A DNA stretch of 37,543 nt, taken from contig CAZFDT010000050.1 of the NCBI GenBank assembly GCA_964518335.1, forward strand, positions 1 to 37,543, given 5' to 3'. The stretch is from CAZFDT01 sp964518335. GTDB taxonomy: Bacteria > Planctomycetota > Phycisphaerae > Phycisphaerales > Phycisphaeraceae. Position 1 is the first letter of the stretch. Each line of letters begins with the position of its first letter. A program made the position numbers and the translations under genes. Below the pieces are notes generated by a model. The model was not told where the DNA came from, did not search any database, and was given only the letters and a program-made list of their open reading frames with translations. Shown piece by piece: positions 22,798-30,811 of the stretch.

Positions 22798-23465
22798 GGC
22801 GTGTAGATGGCGTGGACTGTGATCATTGCGATGACGAGGACGAACACCGCCAGGCCGATGTATCCCATCACGAGTCCGACGATGGCCATGATGCGGGCCC
22901 GACGCCAGTAGGGTTTGCCGCGGGTGACGACCAGGGCGTGGTGGCCGAAGCCGATGGCGAATCCGGCGGGAAGGATCTGGATGGTCATGCAGAGGGTGAG
23001 AACGAGGGTGAGAATGCCGCAGATGAGGCTCCACGTGGCGGTCCAGGGCGCGTTGACCCTGACTTGATCGCCGACGGCCAGGGCGAGGCGCATCGTCTCA
23101 GGCCGGCGGGGATCGAAGGGCGTGCCGCATTCCGGGCAGACCGTCGAGGTGATGGCGTGGAGGGTGTAACCGCAGCGGATGCAGACGTAGCGTGTGCCGG
23201 TGACGGCGGGGGACTGGTCGATGTCGGGCTGCGGCGGGAGCGGACCCTTGGCCCGGTCGGGCAGGCAGGCCAGCACGATCAGGCCGATGATGCTCAGGAA
23301 CCCCATGAGGCACCAGACCGGCGACTGGCCCTTGGCGGCGGCGTAATAGCCCAGGCCGACGAAGAGCAGGGCGGTGCCGATCAGCATGATGGGCGCCGCG
23401 ATCGCCTGCGCACCCGTGTCGCTGCCCAAGGCGATGCCGGTGATCTGCAGCCCGATGCCCGGCAC
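22794..23465 (-). CDS. Membrane protein with a zinc-ribbon insert
   Basis: 223 residues if the GTG at 23465 is the start. Helices lie near 20-45, 48-68, 145-170 and 195-220. Between them CIRCGYTLHAITSTVCPECG gives a four-Cys zinc ribbon (CxxC-13-CxxC type), followed by a DUF4190-like pair of helices. The start is doubtful: the in-frame bases before the GTG (from about 23490) encode LSLLFGVPGIGLQITGIALG-like hydrophobic sequence with no ATG and no ribosome site, so the real start may be a rarer codon just upstream. It follows the lipoprotein gene by 57 bases, and the -35 of mqnD lies at its 3' end. Function unknown. Confidence 0.65.
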   Translation of the reverse strand: MPGIGLQITGIALGSDTGAQAIAAPIMLIGTALLFVGLGYYAAAKGQSPVWCLMGFLSIIGLIVLACLPDRAKGPLPPQPDIDQSPAVTGTRYVCIRCGYTLHAITSTVCPECGTPFDPRRPETMRLALAVGDQVRVNAPWTATWSLICGILTLVLTLCMTIQILPAGFAIGFGHHALVVTRGKPYWRRARIMAIVGLVMGYIGLAVFVLVIAMITVHAIYTP

Positions 23466-23522
23466 GCCAAAGAGCAGGCTGAGGTTGTTTTTTCTGGCGT
23501 CGATGTTCGCCCCCGATCGCGG

Positions 23523-24191
23523 CTACGGCGAGGTGCGCTGAAGGATGTCGTGGAGGATGCGTTGTTCGAGCTGGAGGTCGCGGCCCTGGGGGAGCCAGTC
23601 GTGGGCGGTGATGCCACGCTCCTCCCACTCTTCGGGGACAGTGCGCAGTGAGCCGAAGACGTTTCGCCCGGCGGTCGAGCCGGTGAGTCGGCGCGTCGGG
23701 CGCTGCTGGCGCTCGACGGTGACTTGGACTTCGAGCAGGTAGCGGTCGTAAATGACGACGGTGGCGGGCTCGTCGGTGTCGAGCGTGTCGTCGATGTCGC
23801 GCACGGCGGCCTCGATGCCGGCGAACGCGACGCTTTCGAGATCGACGCGCACCTCCTCGCGGGCGCTCTGCTCGTCGGGCCTGATCGTGACCGCGACGAT
23901 GCGGCGCTGGTGGTTGAGGGTGCTTTCGGCGGCCTGGGCGGCGGTGGTGTTCTGGCCGTGCCACGGCTCGAAGAAGGTCGGGGCGGTCAGCGGCTGGGTG
24001 GTCACCTCGCCGAAGCGGTAGTCCTGACGGTCCAGGTCGAAGCCCATGTCGCGCAGCGATTGGCCTGCGGCGGCGAAGGCGCGGTCGTAGGCACGGCCGT
24101 CGATCGGCGAGGGGTTGGGCTTGCTCACCTTCACCGCGCGGGAGCAGCCGGCGACGACGATCAGGCAAAGCAGGCAAAGGACGGCTCGCAT
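23523..24191 (-). CDS. Lipoprotein of unknown function
   Basis: 222 residues from ATG 24191. Signal peptide with lipobox VVAGC (Cys16). The mature part begins with a short polar linker, then two alpha/beta stretches (YDRAFAAAGQSLRDMGFDLD, RQDYRFGEVTTQPL) that resemble the outer-membrane or peptidoglycan-side domains seen before a PTFFEPW loop; later RRIVAVTIRPDEQS and YDRYLLEVQVTVERQQRP. I recognise planctomycete homologues by pattern, but no family name. Probably outer-membrane-facing. Promoter TAAACT directly upstream. The membrane protein gene follows in the same direction. Confidence 0.75.
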   Translation of the reverse strand: MRAVLCLLCLIVVAGCSRAVKVSKPNPSPIDGRAYDRAFAAAGQSLRDMGFDLDRQDYRFGEVTTQPLTAPTFFEPWHGQNTTAAQAAESTLNHQRRIVAVTIRPDEQSAREEVRVDLESVAFAGIEAAVRDIDDTLDTDEPATVVIYDRYLLEVQVTVERQQRPTRRLTGSTAGRNVFGSLRTVPEEWEERGITAHDWLPQGRDLQLEQRILHDILQRTSP

Positions 24192-24198
24192 GGTGCGG

Positions 24199-24204
24199 AG
24201 TTTA
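24199..24204 (-). promoter_or_regulatory. -10 element TAAACT, leaderless start of the lipoprotein gene
   Basis: On the minus strand TAAACT ends seven bases before ATG 24191. There is no ribosome site in between. Confidence 0.5.
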
Positions 24205-24293
24205 ACACAACCGCGGCTCAACCTGGCCCGATATCTCGCCGATGTCATCGGATGAGCGAACGGTCGCGCCGCCATGGCGCCGGGCGACACGAC

Positions 24294-25313
24294 ATGCCAG
24301 GCTTTGCCACACCCACCATTCTGCTGGTCGAGGACTCGCCCGCCCAGGCGAGGCTGGTGCGGCAGGCGCTGCGCGAGCACTTCGGGGAGGACCGGGTGGT
24401 CCACGTGGCCACCTGCGCCGACGCCGACGCCGCCGACCTGACCGCCATCGACATGGTGCTCAGCGACCTGCACCTGCCCGACGGGACGGGGATGGACCTG
24501 CTGCCGCGGCTGCTGGACCGGCGCTGCGGCCTGCCCATCGTCATTCTCACCGCCGAGGACAGCTACGACGTGGCCCTGGAGGCCATCCGCCGCGGCGCCT
24601 ACGACTACGTGGTCAAGACCGGCGACTACCAGGCGGCGCTGCCCGTCATCGTCGAGAAGAACCTGGCCATCTGGCGCACCAAGCGCGAGAACAACCGCCT
24701 CCAGGAGCAGCTCACCCACACGCTCACCGACCTGCGTCGCAAGAACGAGCAGCTCGAAAGCGCGGTCGCGCAACTGCGGACGATGGTGACGACCGACCCG
24801 CTGACCAACCTGGCCAACCGTCGCGCGTTCAACGACGCGCTGGAGCGCCTGTTCAACGAGTCGATGCGCTACGGCGGGGACCTGTCGTGCGTGATGATCG
24901 ACCTGGACCGATTCAAGGCGTACAACGACGCGCGGGGGCACCAGGCGGGCGACGACCTGCTCCGCCGCGCGGGGCGGGTGCTCAAGGCCAACTGTCGCGC
25001 CAGCGACGTGGCGGCCCGGTTCGGGGGCGACGAGTTCGTGCTGCTGTTGCCCCAGACCGACGCCCAGACCGCCGCCCACGCCTGCCGCCGCATCGCCGGC
25101 GAGTTCCACGTCGTCACCGCCGACCTGGGCGACACCGTCTGCACCTTCAGCGGCGTGACCATGAGCATGGGCGTGGCCAGCCTCGCCGCCAGCCGGCCGG
25201 GCGGCCCCAGCCAGCTCATCAGCTTCGCCGACCAGGCCCTCTACAGCGCCAAAGCCACCCGCCGCGGCGAAATCGTGGTGTTCGACACACAGGCCGTCGG
25301 CAGCAGACAGTAG
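24294..25313 (+). CDS. Response regulator-GGDEF diguanylate cyclase
   Basis: 339 residues from ATG 24294; an in-frame ATG at 24252 would add 14 basic residues, and neither has a good ribosome site. The receiver domain has ILLVEDSPAQARL, the phospho-acceptor Asp in MVLSDLHLPDG, VILTAED and the Lys in YVVKTGD. A coiled-coil linker (NNRLQEQLTHTLTDLRRKNE) leads to the GGDEF domain with TDPLTNLANRRAF, DLDRFKAYND and ARFGGDEF intact, so it should make cyclic di-GMP. RASD five residues before GGDEF is the RxxD inhibitory site. It is WspR/PleD-like; no sensor kinase is nearby. The C-terminal GSRQ and stop lie in a repeat arm. Confidence 0.92.
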   Translation: MPGFATPTILLVEDSPAQARLVRQALREHFGEDRVVHVATCADADAADLTAIDMVLSDLHLPDGTGMDLLPRLLDRRCGLPIVILTAEDSYDVALEAIRRGAYDYVVKTGDYQAALPVIVEKNLAIWRTKRENNRLQEQLTHTLTDLRRKNEQLESAVAQLRTMVTTDPLTNLANRRAFNDALERLFNESMRYGGDLSCVMIDLDRFKAYNDARGHQAGDDLLRRAGRVLKANCRASDVAARFGGDEFVLLLPQTDAQTAAHACRRIAGEFHVVTADLGDTVCTFSGVTMSMGVASLAASRPGGPSQLISFADQALYSAKATRRGEIVVFDTQAVGSRQ

Positions 25314-25372
25314 CCAAGAGCGCGAGCCAACGGTCACATCTTTTTCTGACTACTCCCTACTCCCTACTCCCC
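25299..25372. repeat. Third repeat of the TAGGGAG/GTCAGA family (degenerate left arm)
   Basis: The right arm CTGACTACTCCC plus further TACTCCC units (25346-25372) is the reverse complement of the GGGAGTAGTCAG arm at 17910-17928. The left arm GGCAGCAGACAGTAG (25299-25313) is short and only partly complementary, but it equals the start of the repeat at 17889 (GGCAGCAG). It supplies the GSRQ-stop end of the cyclase gene. The TlyA-like gene's -10 begins at its right end. Confidence 0.75.
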
Positions 25373-25378
25373 TATGCT
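25373..25378 (+). promoter_or_regulatory. -10 element TATGCT, leaderless start of the TlyA-like gene
   Basis: TATGCT ends six bases before ATG 25385. It directly abuts the repeat arm, so the promoter may have been created or captured by the repeat. Confidence 0.5.
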
Positions 25379-25384
25379 GATGCC

Positions 25385-25972
25385 ATGTCCACGCCCGACC
25401 CCTCTGGGCCCTACGTCTCGCGCGGCGGCGTGAAGCTCGCCGCTGCACTGGACCACTTCGGACTCGACGTGGCGGGGCGAACCTGCGCGGACCTGGGCTG
25501 TTCGACAGGCGGGTTCACCGATTGCCTGCTGCAGCGCGGCGCGGCGAAGGTGTACGCGGTGGACACGGGGTACGGGCAGCTCGCGTGGAAGCTGCGCAAC
25601 GACGGGCGCGTGACGGTGATGGAACGGACCAACGCGCTGCACGTCGAGCCGGCGGCGGCGTGCGACGTGGTGGTGGTCGATCTGGGTTGGACGAAGCAGA
25701 AGCTGGCGATCGCCGCGGCGCTGCGCTGGTTGGCGCCGGAGGAGGCTGGGCGGATCGTGACGCTGGTGAAGCCGCACTACGAATCGGGCCGGCACCAGCT
25801 CGACGACGCCGACGCCGACGCCATCGTGCAGCGGGTGCTCGCCGCCGACCTGCCCGCGCTGGGCGTCGAGGTGCTCGACACCATCCGCAGCCCCATCCGC
25901 GGCGGCAAGGGCGGCAACCTCGAACACCTGGCCCTGCTGCGCCGAGTCGCCAAATCAACAAGCTCGCCTTAG
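25385..25972 (+). CDS. TlyA-like SAM methyltransferase without the S4 domain
   Basis: 195 residues. It has the TlyA pattern YVSRGGVKLAAALDHF, then ADLGCSTGGFTDCLLQRGA (motif I), AVDTGYGQLAWKLR, VVVDLGWTK, VTLVKPHYE and SPIRGGKGGNLEH. These carry the Lys-Asp-Lys type residues of 2'-O-ribose methyltransferases of the FtsJ fold. TlyA proteins are usually 240-270 residues with an N-terminal S4 RNA-binding domain; here the S4 is absent, and the start fits a leaderless promoter, so I do not think it was missed. Likely an rRNA (16S/23S) ribose methyltransferase, with target recognition possibly altered. Confidence 0.85.
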   Translation: MSTPDPSGPYVSRGGVKLAAALDHFGLDVAGRTCADLGCSTGGFTDCLLQRGAAKVYAVDTGYGQLAWKLRNDGRVTVMERTNALHVEPAAACDVVVVDLGWTKQKLAIAAALRWLAPEEAGRIVTLVKPHYESGRHQLDDADADAIVQRVLAADLPALGVEVLDTIRSPIRGGKGGNLEHLALLRRVAKSTSSP

Positions 25973-25984
25973 CTTATTCACATT

Positions 25985-26239
25985 ATGGCCAGACGACGGC
26001 GAACTCTGGAAGCAGTGCTGCGAGGCGGTTCCGATGCGAACATCGACTTTGACAGCCTCTGTCAGCTTCTCCTCGATCTGGGCTTTGCCCCTCGTCATCG
26101 CGGCGGTCACCATATGTTCACGCGCGACGGCGTACCCGAGTTGATCAACCTTCAGCGTGAGGGACGCCACGCCAAACCCTACCAGGTCCGGCAGATTCGA
26201 CGTATCATTACACAGTACGGCATTGTGGAACCCGACTGA
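25985..26239 (+). CDS. hicA: HicA-family mRNA interferase toxin
   Basis: 84 residues. The dsRBD-like fold is shown by DFDSLCQLLLDLGFAPRHRGGHHMF, split here as DSLCQLLLDLGF and APRHRGGHHMF; the second His of GGHH is the catalytic residue of HicA. The end HAKPYQVRQIRRIITQYGI is also characteristic. It cleaves mRNA when free of HicB. The first 15 residues (RRRRTLEAVLRGG) are a longer basic lead than in the shortest HicA. The gene overlaps hicB by one base. TAGCTT at 25970-25975 may be its -10. Confidence 0.93.
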   Translation: MARRRRTLEAVLRGGSDANIDFDSLCQLLLDLGFAPRHRGGHHMFTRDGVPELINLQREGRHAKPYQVRQIRRIITQYGIVEPD

Positions 26240-26451
26240 TGCACAAATACGAGATCATCATCTACTGGAGCGATGAGGACGACGCATTTGTCGCCGAAGC
26301 GCCCGAGTTGCCCGGTTGCATGGCGCATGGGGCTTCTCATGACCAGACAGTCAAGTCCATCAACGAGGCCATCGCCCTGTGGCTGGACACGGCGCGCGAG
26401 TTGGGTCGCCCGATCCCGCAACCCAAGGGCCGACGCCTGATGCTCGCCTGA
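26239..26451 (+). CDS. hicB: HicB-family antitoxin, short form
   Basis: 70 residues; its ATG shares a base with the hicA stop (TGATG). KYEIIIYWSDEDDAFVAEAP and ELPGCMAHGASHDQTVKSIN form the partly degraded RNase H-like fold that blocks HicA. The usual C-terminal HTH or ribbon-helix-helix DNA-binding domain is absent, so operon autoregulation would need another route. The toxin-before-antitoxin order is normal for hicAB. This type II module may be a stabiliser of the region or a stress or phage-response element. Confidence 0.93.
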   Translation: MHKYEIIIYWSDEDDAFVAEAPELPGCMAHGASHDQTVKSINEAIALWLDTARELGRPIPQPKGRRLMLA

Positions 26452-26488
26452 AGATTCGCAGCCAACCACGCACCGGCATCAGTCTTCC

Positions 26489-28912
26489 ATGCCAGTCATG
26501 CCCGCTATGTCCTTCCGCGCCGTCATCCTCGGCCTGACGCTCGGACTGTTCATCGCCTGCTTCACCTACTTCAACGACTTCGTCATGAAGCAGACGCTGA
26601 TGATCGGCAGCTTCCTGCCGGTGAGCGTGTTCGGCGTGACGGTGGTGCTGGTGATCCTGGTCAACCCGCTGCTGCGTCTGGCGGGGTCGGCGGCGCCGCT
26701 GCGGGCGGGCGAGATCGCGGTGATCGCGGCGATCGCGCTGGCGGCGTGCGGGTTTCCCGGGGCCAACTTCTGCCGCTACTTCACCACCATGTCGGCGATG
26801 CAGCCGCACCACGCGCAGCGGCGGCCGGTGTGGCAGTCGCACCAGGTGATGTCGTATCTGCCGGGCGGGTCGCACCTGCTGGCGCCGGGGCAGGTGCGCG
26901 ACTGGCCGGCGATGGTGGACGCGGTGCTCGCCGGGCGCGACGGCGCCTCGCCGCTGGGCCTGCTCTACGACCGGGCGACGCCCGACGTGCAGCGCACCTG
27001 GCGCGAGGCGCAGAGCGATCCGCCGGTCAAGCCCACGCAGATGCTGACGCTGACGCACGGGATCAACCGGGTGATCGTGGACCCGGCGTTCCTAGGGCCG
27101 GGCGCGCCGGAGACGGAGCCGGAGCAGGAAGTGGCGGGGCGGGCGCGACTGGCGGCGCTGCTGCCGGGCGCGCTCATCGATCCGCCGGCGGGCGATCACG
27201 TGCTGGTGACGGGTCATCGGCTGGAGCCGGACGTGACGACGGCGCTGGTGACGGGTCGTGGCGACGATCGGGTGATCGCGCTGGACGCGGTGCCGTGGGA
27301 CAAGTGGTGGCCGACGATGCGGCTGTGGGCGGGTTCGGCGGTGCTGCTGGGGCTGGCGTCGCTGTGCTTTGTCGTGGTGGTGCATCCGCAATGGTCGCAG
27401 CGCGAGCTGCTGCCTTACCCGATCGCGCGATTCGTCAGCGAGCTGACGCGCCCGGCGGAGACGGCGGGCCACGCCCATCCGTGGGCGTCGGCGATGCTGC
27501 GCTCGCGCCTGTTCTGGATCGGCCTGTCGATCCCGGTGGTGCTGCACCTGGTCAACGGGCTCAACGCCTGGTTCCCCGAGGTGCCGCGGATCGAGATGGC
27601 GCTGGACTTCACGCCGTTGCGCACGCTCTTCCCCAACGCGGCGCGGTCGGCGCAGTCGGGCTACGTCTTCAAGCCGGTCATCATGCTCAGCGTGGTGGCG
27701 TTCGCGTTCTTCCTCGATCGGCAGGTGTCGTTCACGGTGGGCATGGCCAACTACATCTTCGTCGTGATCGGCGCGGCGTTCGTGGCCAACGGGTACGCCA
27801 TGGAGTACGACAAGTTCACGCCCAACAAGATGAACTTCCTGCGCTTCGGCGCGTTCGTGGGCATCGCGCTGATGATGCTCTACACCGGCCGGCGGTACTA
27901 CCTGGACGTGCTGCGCGGCGGGGTGGGCCTGGGCACGCTGGTGACGACGCCGCGCTCGGCGGTGTGGGCGGCGAGGCTGGGCGCGGCGTTCACGGCGATG
28001 AGCGTCGCGCTGCTGTTAACCAGTGGCCTGTCGCCGATCATCGCCGTGCTGCTGGTGTTCACCTTCGGGCTGATCTGGATCGTGATGACCCGGATCGTGT
28101 GCGAGACGGGGATGTTCCTGATGGCGGGCCCGTTCCTGCCTCTGGGCGTCTGGCCGGCGCTGATCGGGCTGGAGGCGATGGGCCCGACGCAGATCATTCT
28201 GATGGGTCTGGCGGGGTTCATTCTCGTGGGCGATCCGAAGGAGGCGCTGATGGGTTTTCTGGCCACGGGCACGCAGGTGGCCTGCGGCGATCGCGGCCGC
28301 GGCGGCGCCGGGGCGCAAGCGGGCACGAGCCCGGGTCGGCTCGCGCCGGTACTCGGCGCGATGGCCGTCATCGCCATGGTCGTGTCCGTGGTCGTGACGC
28401 TGGGGCTGCAATATCAGCACGGGGCCAACGTGTCGGACGGCTACGCCTACGAGGCGATGCCCAGCCGCCCGTTCAATGACGCGGCCCACTTCGCCGCCAA
28501 TGCGATGACGCACGGCGAACTGGCGTCGAGCGTCGAGCCGGGCGAGTGGTCGCGCCTGGGGCGCCTCGAGGCCGACCCCGCCGCCGTCGCCTGGACGATC
28601 GCCGGCGTGGCACTGGTCATCGCCGTGTCGGCGGCGCGGCTGCGCCTGCCGTGGTGGCCCATCCACCCCGTGCTCTTCCTCATCTGGGGCACGTGGGGCG
28701 TCGGCCACCTGGGCTTCTCCTTCCTCCTGGGCTGGGCACTCAAGTCCGCGATCGTCCGCACCGCCGGCCTCCGCGCCTTCGCCTCCCTCTCGCCCCTCAT
28801 GATCGGCGTCATCGGCGGCGAACTCCTGGCCGCCCTCGGCTGGCAGATCACCGGCGCCACCTACTACTTCATCACCGACCTTCCCCCCGAACGCTACATC
28901 ATCTTCCCCTGA
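26489..28912 (+). CDS. Large multi-pass membrane protein (DUF6785/DUF6784-like)
   Basis: 807 residues from ATG 26489; ATGs at 26498 and 26507 are also possible, and none has a strong ribosome site. At least 12 hydrophobic helices: residues 10-30, 35-60, 70-90, then a soluble stretch to about 285, then many from 290 to 800. FPGANFCRYF near 90 and the soluble loop DVQRTWREAQSDPP match the planctomycete family annotated DUF6785, sometimes loosely likened to OPT transporters. MTRIVCETGMFLMAGPFLPL is a conserved-looking intramembrane loop. Probably a transporter of unknown substrate. It ends ten bases before the opposing TIM-barrel gene. Confidence 0.78.
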   Translation: MPVMPAMSFRAVILGLTLGLFIACFTYFNDFVMKQTLMIGSFLPVSVFGVTVVLVILVNPLLRLAGSAAPLRAGEIAVIAAIALAACGFPGANFCRYFTTMSAMQPHHAQRRPVWQSHQVMSYLPGGSHLLAPGQVRDWPAMVDAVLAGRDGASPLGLLYDRATPDVQRTWREAQSDPPVKPTQMLTLTHGINRVIVDPAFLGPGAPETEPEQEVAGRARLAALLPGALIDPPAGDHVLVTGHRLEPDVTTALVTGRGDDRVIALDAVPWDKWWPTMRLWAGSAVLLGLASLCFVVVVHPQWSQRELLPYPIARFVSELTRPAETAGHAHPWASAMLRSRLFWIGLSIPVVLHLVNGLNAWFPEVPRIEMALDFTPLRTLFPNAARSAQSGYVFKPVIMLSVVAFAFFLDRQVSFTVGMANYIFVVIGAAFVANGYAMEYDKFTPNKMNFLRFGAFVGIALMMLYTGRRYYLDVLRGGVGLGTLVTTPRSAVWAARLGAAFTAMSVALLLTSGLSPIIAVLLVFTFGLIWIVMTRIVCETGMFLMAGPFLPLGVWPALIGLEAMGPTQIILMGLAGFILVGDPKEALMGFLATGTQVACGDRGRGGAGAQAGTSPGRLAPVLGAMAVIAMVVSVVVTLGLQYQHGANVSDGYAYEAMPSRPFNDAAHFAANAMTHGELASSVEPGEWSRLGRLEADPAAVAWTIAGVALVIAVSAARLRLPWWPIHPVLFLIWGTWGVGHLGFSFLLGWALKSAIVRTAGLRAFASLSPLMIGVIGGELLAALGWQITGATYYFITDLPPERYIIFP

Positions 28913-28921
28913 CCCTCGCCC

Positions 28922-29791
28922 TCACGCCTGCGCCTTCGCCTCCGCAGCCTTCCAGCACCCGCGCGCCAGCTCCGCGTACAGCAGCGCCTGCTGCCACCGA
29001 TCGCACTCCTCGCGCCCCTCGAACGTGCGCGCGTAGAAGTTGGACGACTGCAGCAGCTCCGGCGCGAAGATCAGGTAGTCGCCCGACTTCGCGTCGGCGC
29101 GGAACCCGCGCATCGCCGCCGTCCACATCGCCTGAAAGTGCTGCACGTAGCTCGGCCAGGCGCCGTCGGCGCCCCGGGCCACCTTCACCTGCATGCTCCC
29201 GGGGTTGCCGATCCGCCCGTGAATGAACCGCACGCGGTCGAGCACCGGCGCCATGAACGCCCACTTGGTCTCGACCCCGCCGTACACCATCTCCAGGCCC
29301 GTGTACCAGTGCGAGAAATCCCCGTTGAAACGCACGCCCGGGAAGCGCCGCGCCAGCTCGACGGTGCGCCAGATGTCCTGCGTGATCGTCGCCCGGTGCG
29401 TCTCGATGTACATCGGCAGGTCGTGCCTGGCCGACGCCTCCAGCACCGCGCCCACCAGCCGGTCCACTGCAGCGTCGTCCTCCATGCCCCACGCCACGTG
29501 CAACGTCGCACACTCGGCGCCCGCGTCCCGGTTGCGGCGGGCCACCTCGTCGGCGTCGCGCGGAGCGTTGACCCGGCCGTCCCCGCACCAGCCCAGCCCC
29601 GCCTCCCGCGCCTGCGCGCCGTCGCCGCCCTGCACGCCCTCGAATCCCGCCGCCTTGATCGCCGCCAGCACTTGCTTCGACTCGCCCCGCGGCGCGGCGC
29701 TCCACTCGGGCAACTGCGTGAGCGTCCCCATGTTCAGATACACCGCCAGCCGCGGCGACCGTCCCGTTCCGTCGTTCGTGTTGCGGATCAT
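28922..29791 (-). CDS. Sugar-phosphate-isomerase-like TIM barrel (AP endonuclease 2 family)
   Basis: 289 residues from ATG 29791. It has the PF01261 pattern: an early strand LAVYLNMGTLTQL, AAIKAAGFEGVQGGD, LHVAWGMEDD, then metal-site candidates ETHRATI (Glu), GDFSHW (Asp, His) and RFIHGRIG (His), and APELLQ (Glu). Members are isomerases or epimerases of sugars or inositols. In planctomycetes they often sit in carbohydrate-catabolism clusters. Here it is a single gene convergent with the DUF6785 transporter gene, which may be related in pathway. No signal peptide, so cytoplasmic. Substrate unknown. Confidence 0.85.
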   Translation of the reverse strand: MIRNTNDGTGRSPRLAVYLNMGTLTQLPEWSAAPRGESKQVLAAIKAAGFEGVQGGDGAQAREAGLGWCGDGRVNAPRDADEVARRNRDAGAECATLHVAWGMEDDAAVDRLVGAVLEASARHDLPMYIETHRATITQDIWRTVELARRFPGVRFNGDFSHWYTGLEMVYGGVETKWAFMAPVLDRVRFIHGRIGNPGSMQVKVARGADGAWPSYVQHFQAMWTAAMRGFRADAKSGDYLIFAPELLQSSNFYARTFEGREECDRWQQALLYAELARGCWKAAEAKAQA

Positions 29792-29827
29792 GGTGCGGCC
29801 ATGGTAATGCAGCGGTCGTGCACATGC

Positions 29828-30712
29828 TCACGGTTGGGCATCCGGAGTTGGCGCCTCCGCCGGTGGCGACGTTGGTGGATCGCCGAACAACAAGGAGCCG
29901 GACCGTCTGCCCAGTGCATCGCTGACCGTGATGCCGCCCGCCCAGCGTCCGTCGGGTTTCTGATAGCGGAACTGCAGGCGCTTGAGGCGGGGCCCAAACC
30001 GCTGGCGCAGAACCTGATACCCCGGCCGCACATGCAGATTCTCGACGCGCCCTGTGCAATAGGCGACCACGGCCATGGGAAAGATCAGGCCCGACACCAC
30101 CAGGTCGGCCAACTGCAGCCCGACGTGATTGTCGCTGTGCCCGAACGTGGGCATTTCCAGGATGCGGCCGAATGCATCCCCTGCGGCCTGAAACTTCTGA
30201 GTGAAGATGGAAAAGGCCACAGGTACGTTCTGGCCGGGGCTGCGACTGTCGGCGATCACCAGGCCGCAGTCGCCTCGCTGGGTCAGGTAGCGCTCAAAGC
30301 AACCGCAGATCGCCTGCATCGATGAGGTGAACACGGCGTTGCCGTCCATCGGGTAGCGCAGCGCCTTGATCCAGACCCTGCCAAACACTTTGGCCTCGTG
30401 TTTTTCCAGCAGCGTGACGACATGGTCCAGAAAACCCAGGGCTCGGCGGGACTCCCGTCGGCTGCTGGACAGCGCCTCCTTGCGCAAGGCGGTTCCCTTG
30501 GCTTCGTGAAGCAGAATGTCGAAGCGGCCGGAAAGTCGTGACGCCAGAGCTGGGGAGAATCGCGCCTTGAGGTCAATGAACTCATGCGTCAGCGCGGCAA
30601 GATGCGTGTGATCCAGGGCCACCCCCAGAATGACCAGCACCGGCTGAATCGGGTGAGTCGGCGATGCCAATGTCCCCGTATCCCCAGACTCGTCCACGTA
30701 ACAGAAGTGCAT
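29828..30712 (-). CDS. DUF3800 protein (putative RNase H-like nuclease)
   Basis: 294 residues from ATG 30712; an upstream ATG at 30748 would run into the leader hairpin. The N-terminus MHFCYVDESGD is the DUF3800 hallmark, with two acidic residues, and LVIADSR near residue 158 and GLQLADLV near 207 add further Asp residues; together they resemble an RNase H-type active site. DUF3800 proteins are often seen in mobile or defence contexts, but their activity is not established. The leader has a promoter at 30812-30839 and a strong hairpin. The C-terminal 60 residues are basic, then Pro-rich. Confidence 0.85.
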   Translation of the reverse strand: MHFCYVDESGDTGTLASPTHPIQPVLVILGVALDHTHLAALTHEFIDLKARFSPALASRLSGRFDILLHEAKGTALRKEALSSSRRESRRALGFLDHVVTLLEKHEAKVFGRVWIKALRYPMDGNAVFTSSMQAICGCFERYLTQRGDCGLVIADSRSPGQNVPVAFSIFTQKFQAAGDAFGRILEMPTFGHSDNHVGLQLADLVVSGLIFPMAVVAYCTGRVENLHVRPGYQVLRQRFGPRLKRLQFRYQKPDGRWAGGITVSDALGRRSGSLLFGDPPTSPPAEAPTPDAQP

Positions 30713-30734
30713 CGCGGTACGCCCCCACAAACAA

Positions 30735-30760
30735 CTACGGCCACCCAAAGGTGGCCGTAG
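30735..30760 (-). promoter_or_regulatory. 11-bp perfect hairpin in the DUF3800 leader
   Basis: CTACGGCCACC (30735-30745), loop CAAA, GGTGGCCGTAG (30750-30760). On the minus strand it is followed by TTGTTTGT, then the start codon 22 bases later. It could act as a conditional terminator (attenuator) or a protein-binding site. On the plus strand no T-run follows, so it is not a terminator for that strand. Confidence 0.6.
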
Positions 30761-30811
30761 GAATTGCCGCCTGGTGTCACCCAGTCACGGCGACGACTGA
30801 AGTCTGATTAA

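Noticed and set aside
23724..24293. Long N-terminal extension of the GGDEF protein
   Set aside because: It overlaps the lipoprotein gene on the other strand and is low-complexity. The receiver domain begins right after ATG 24294.
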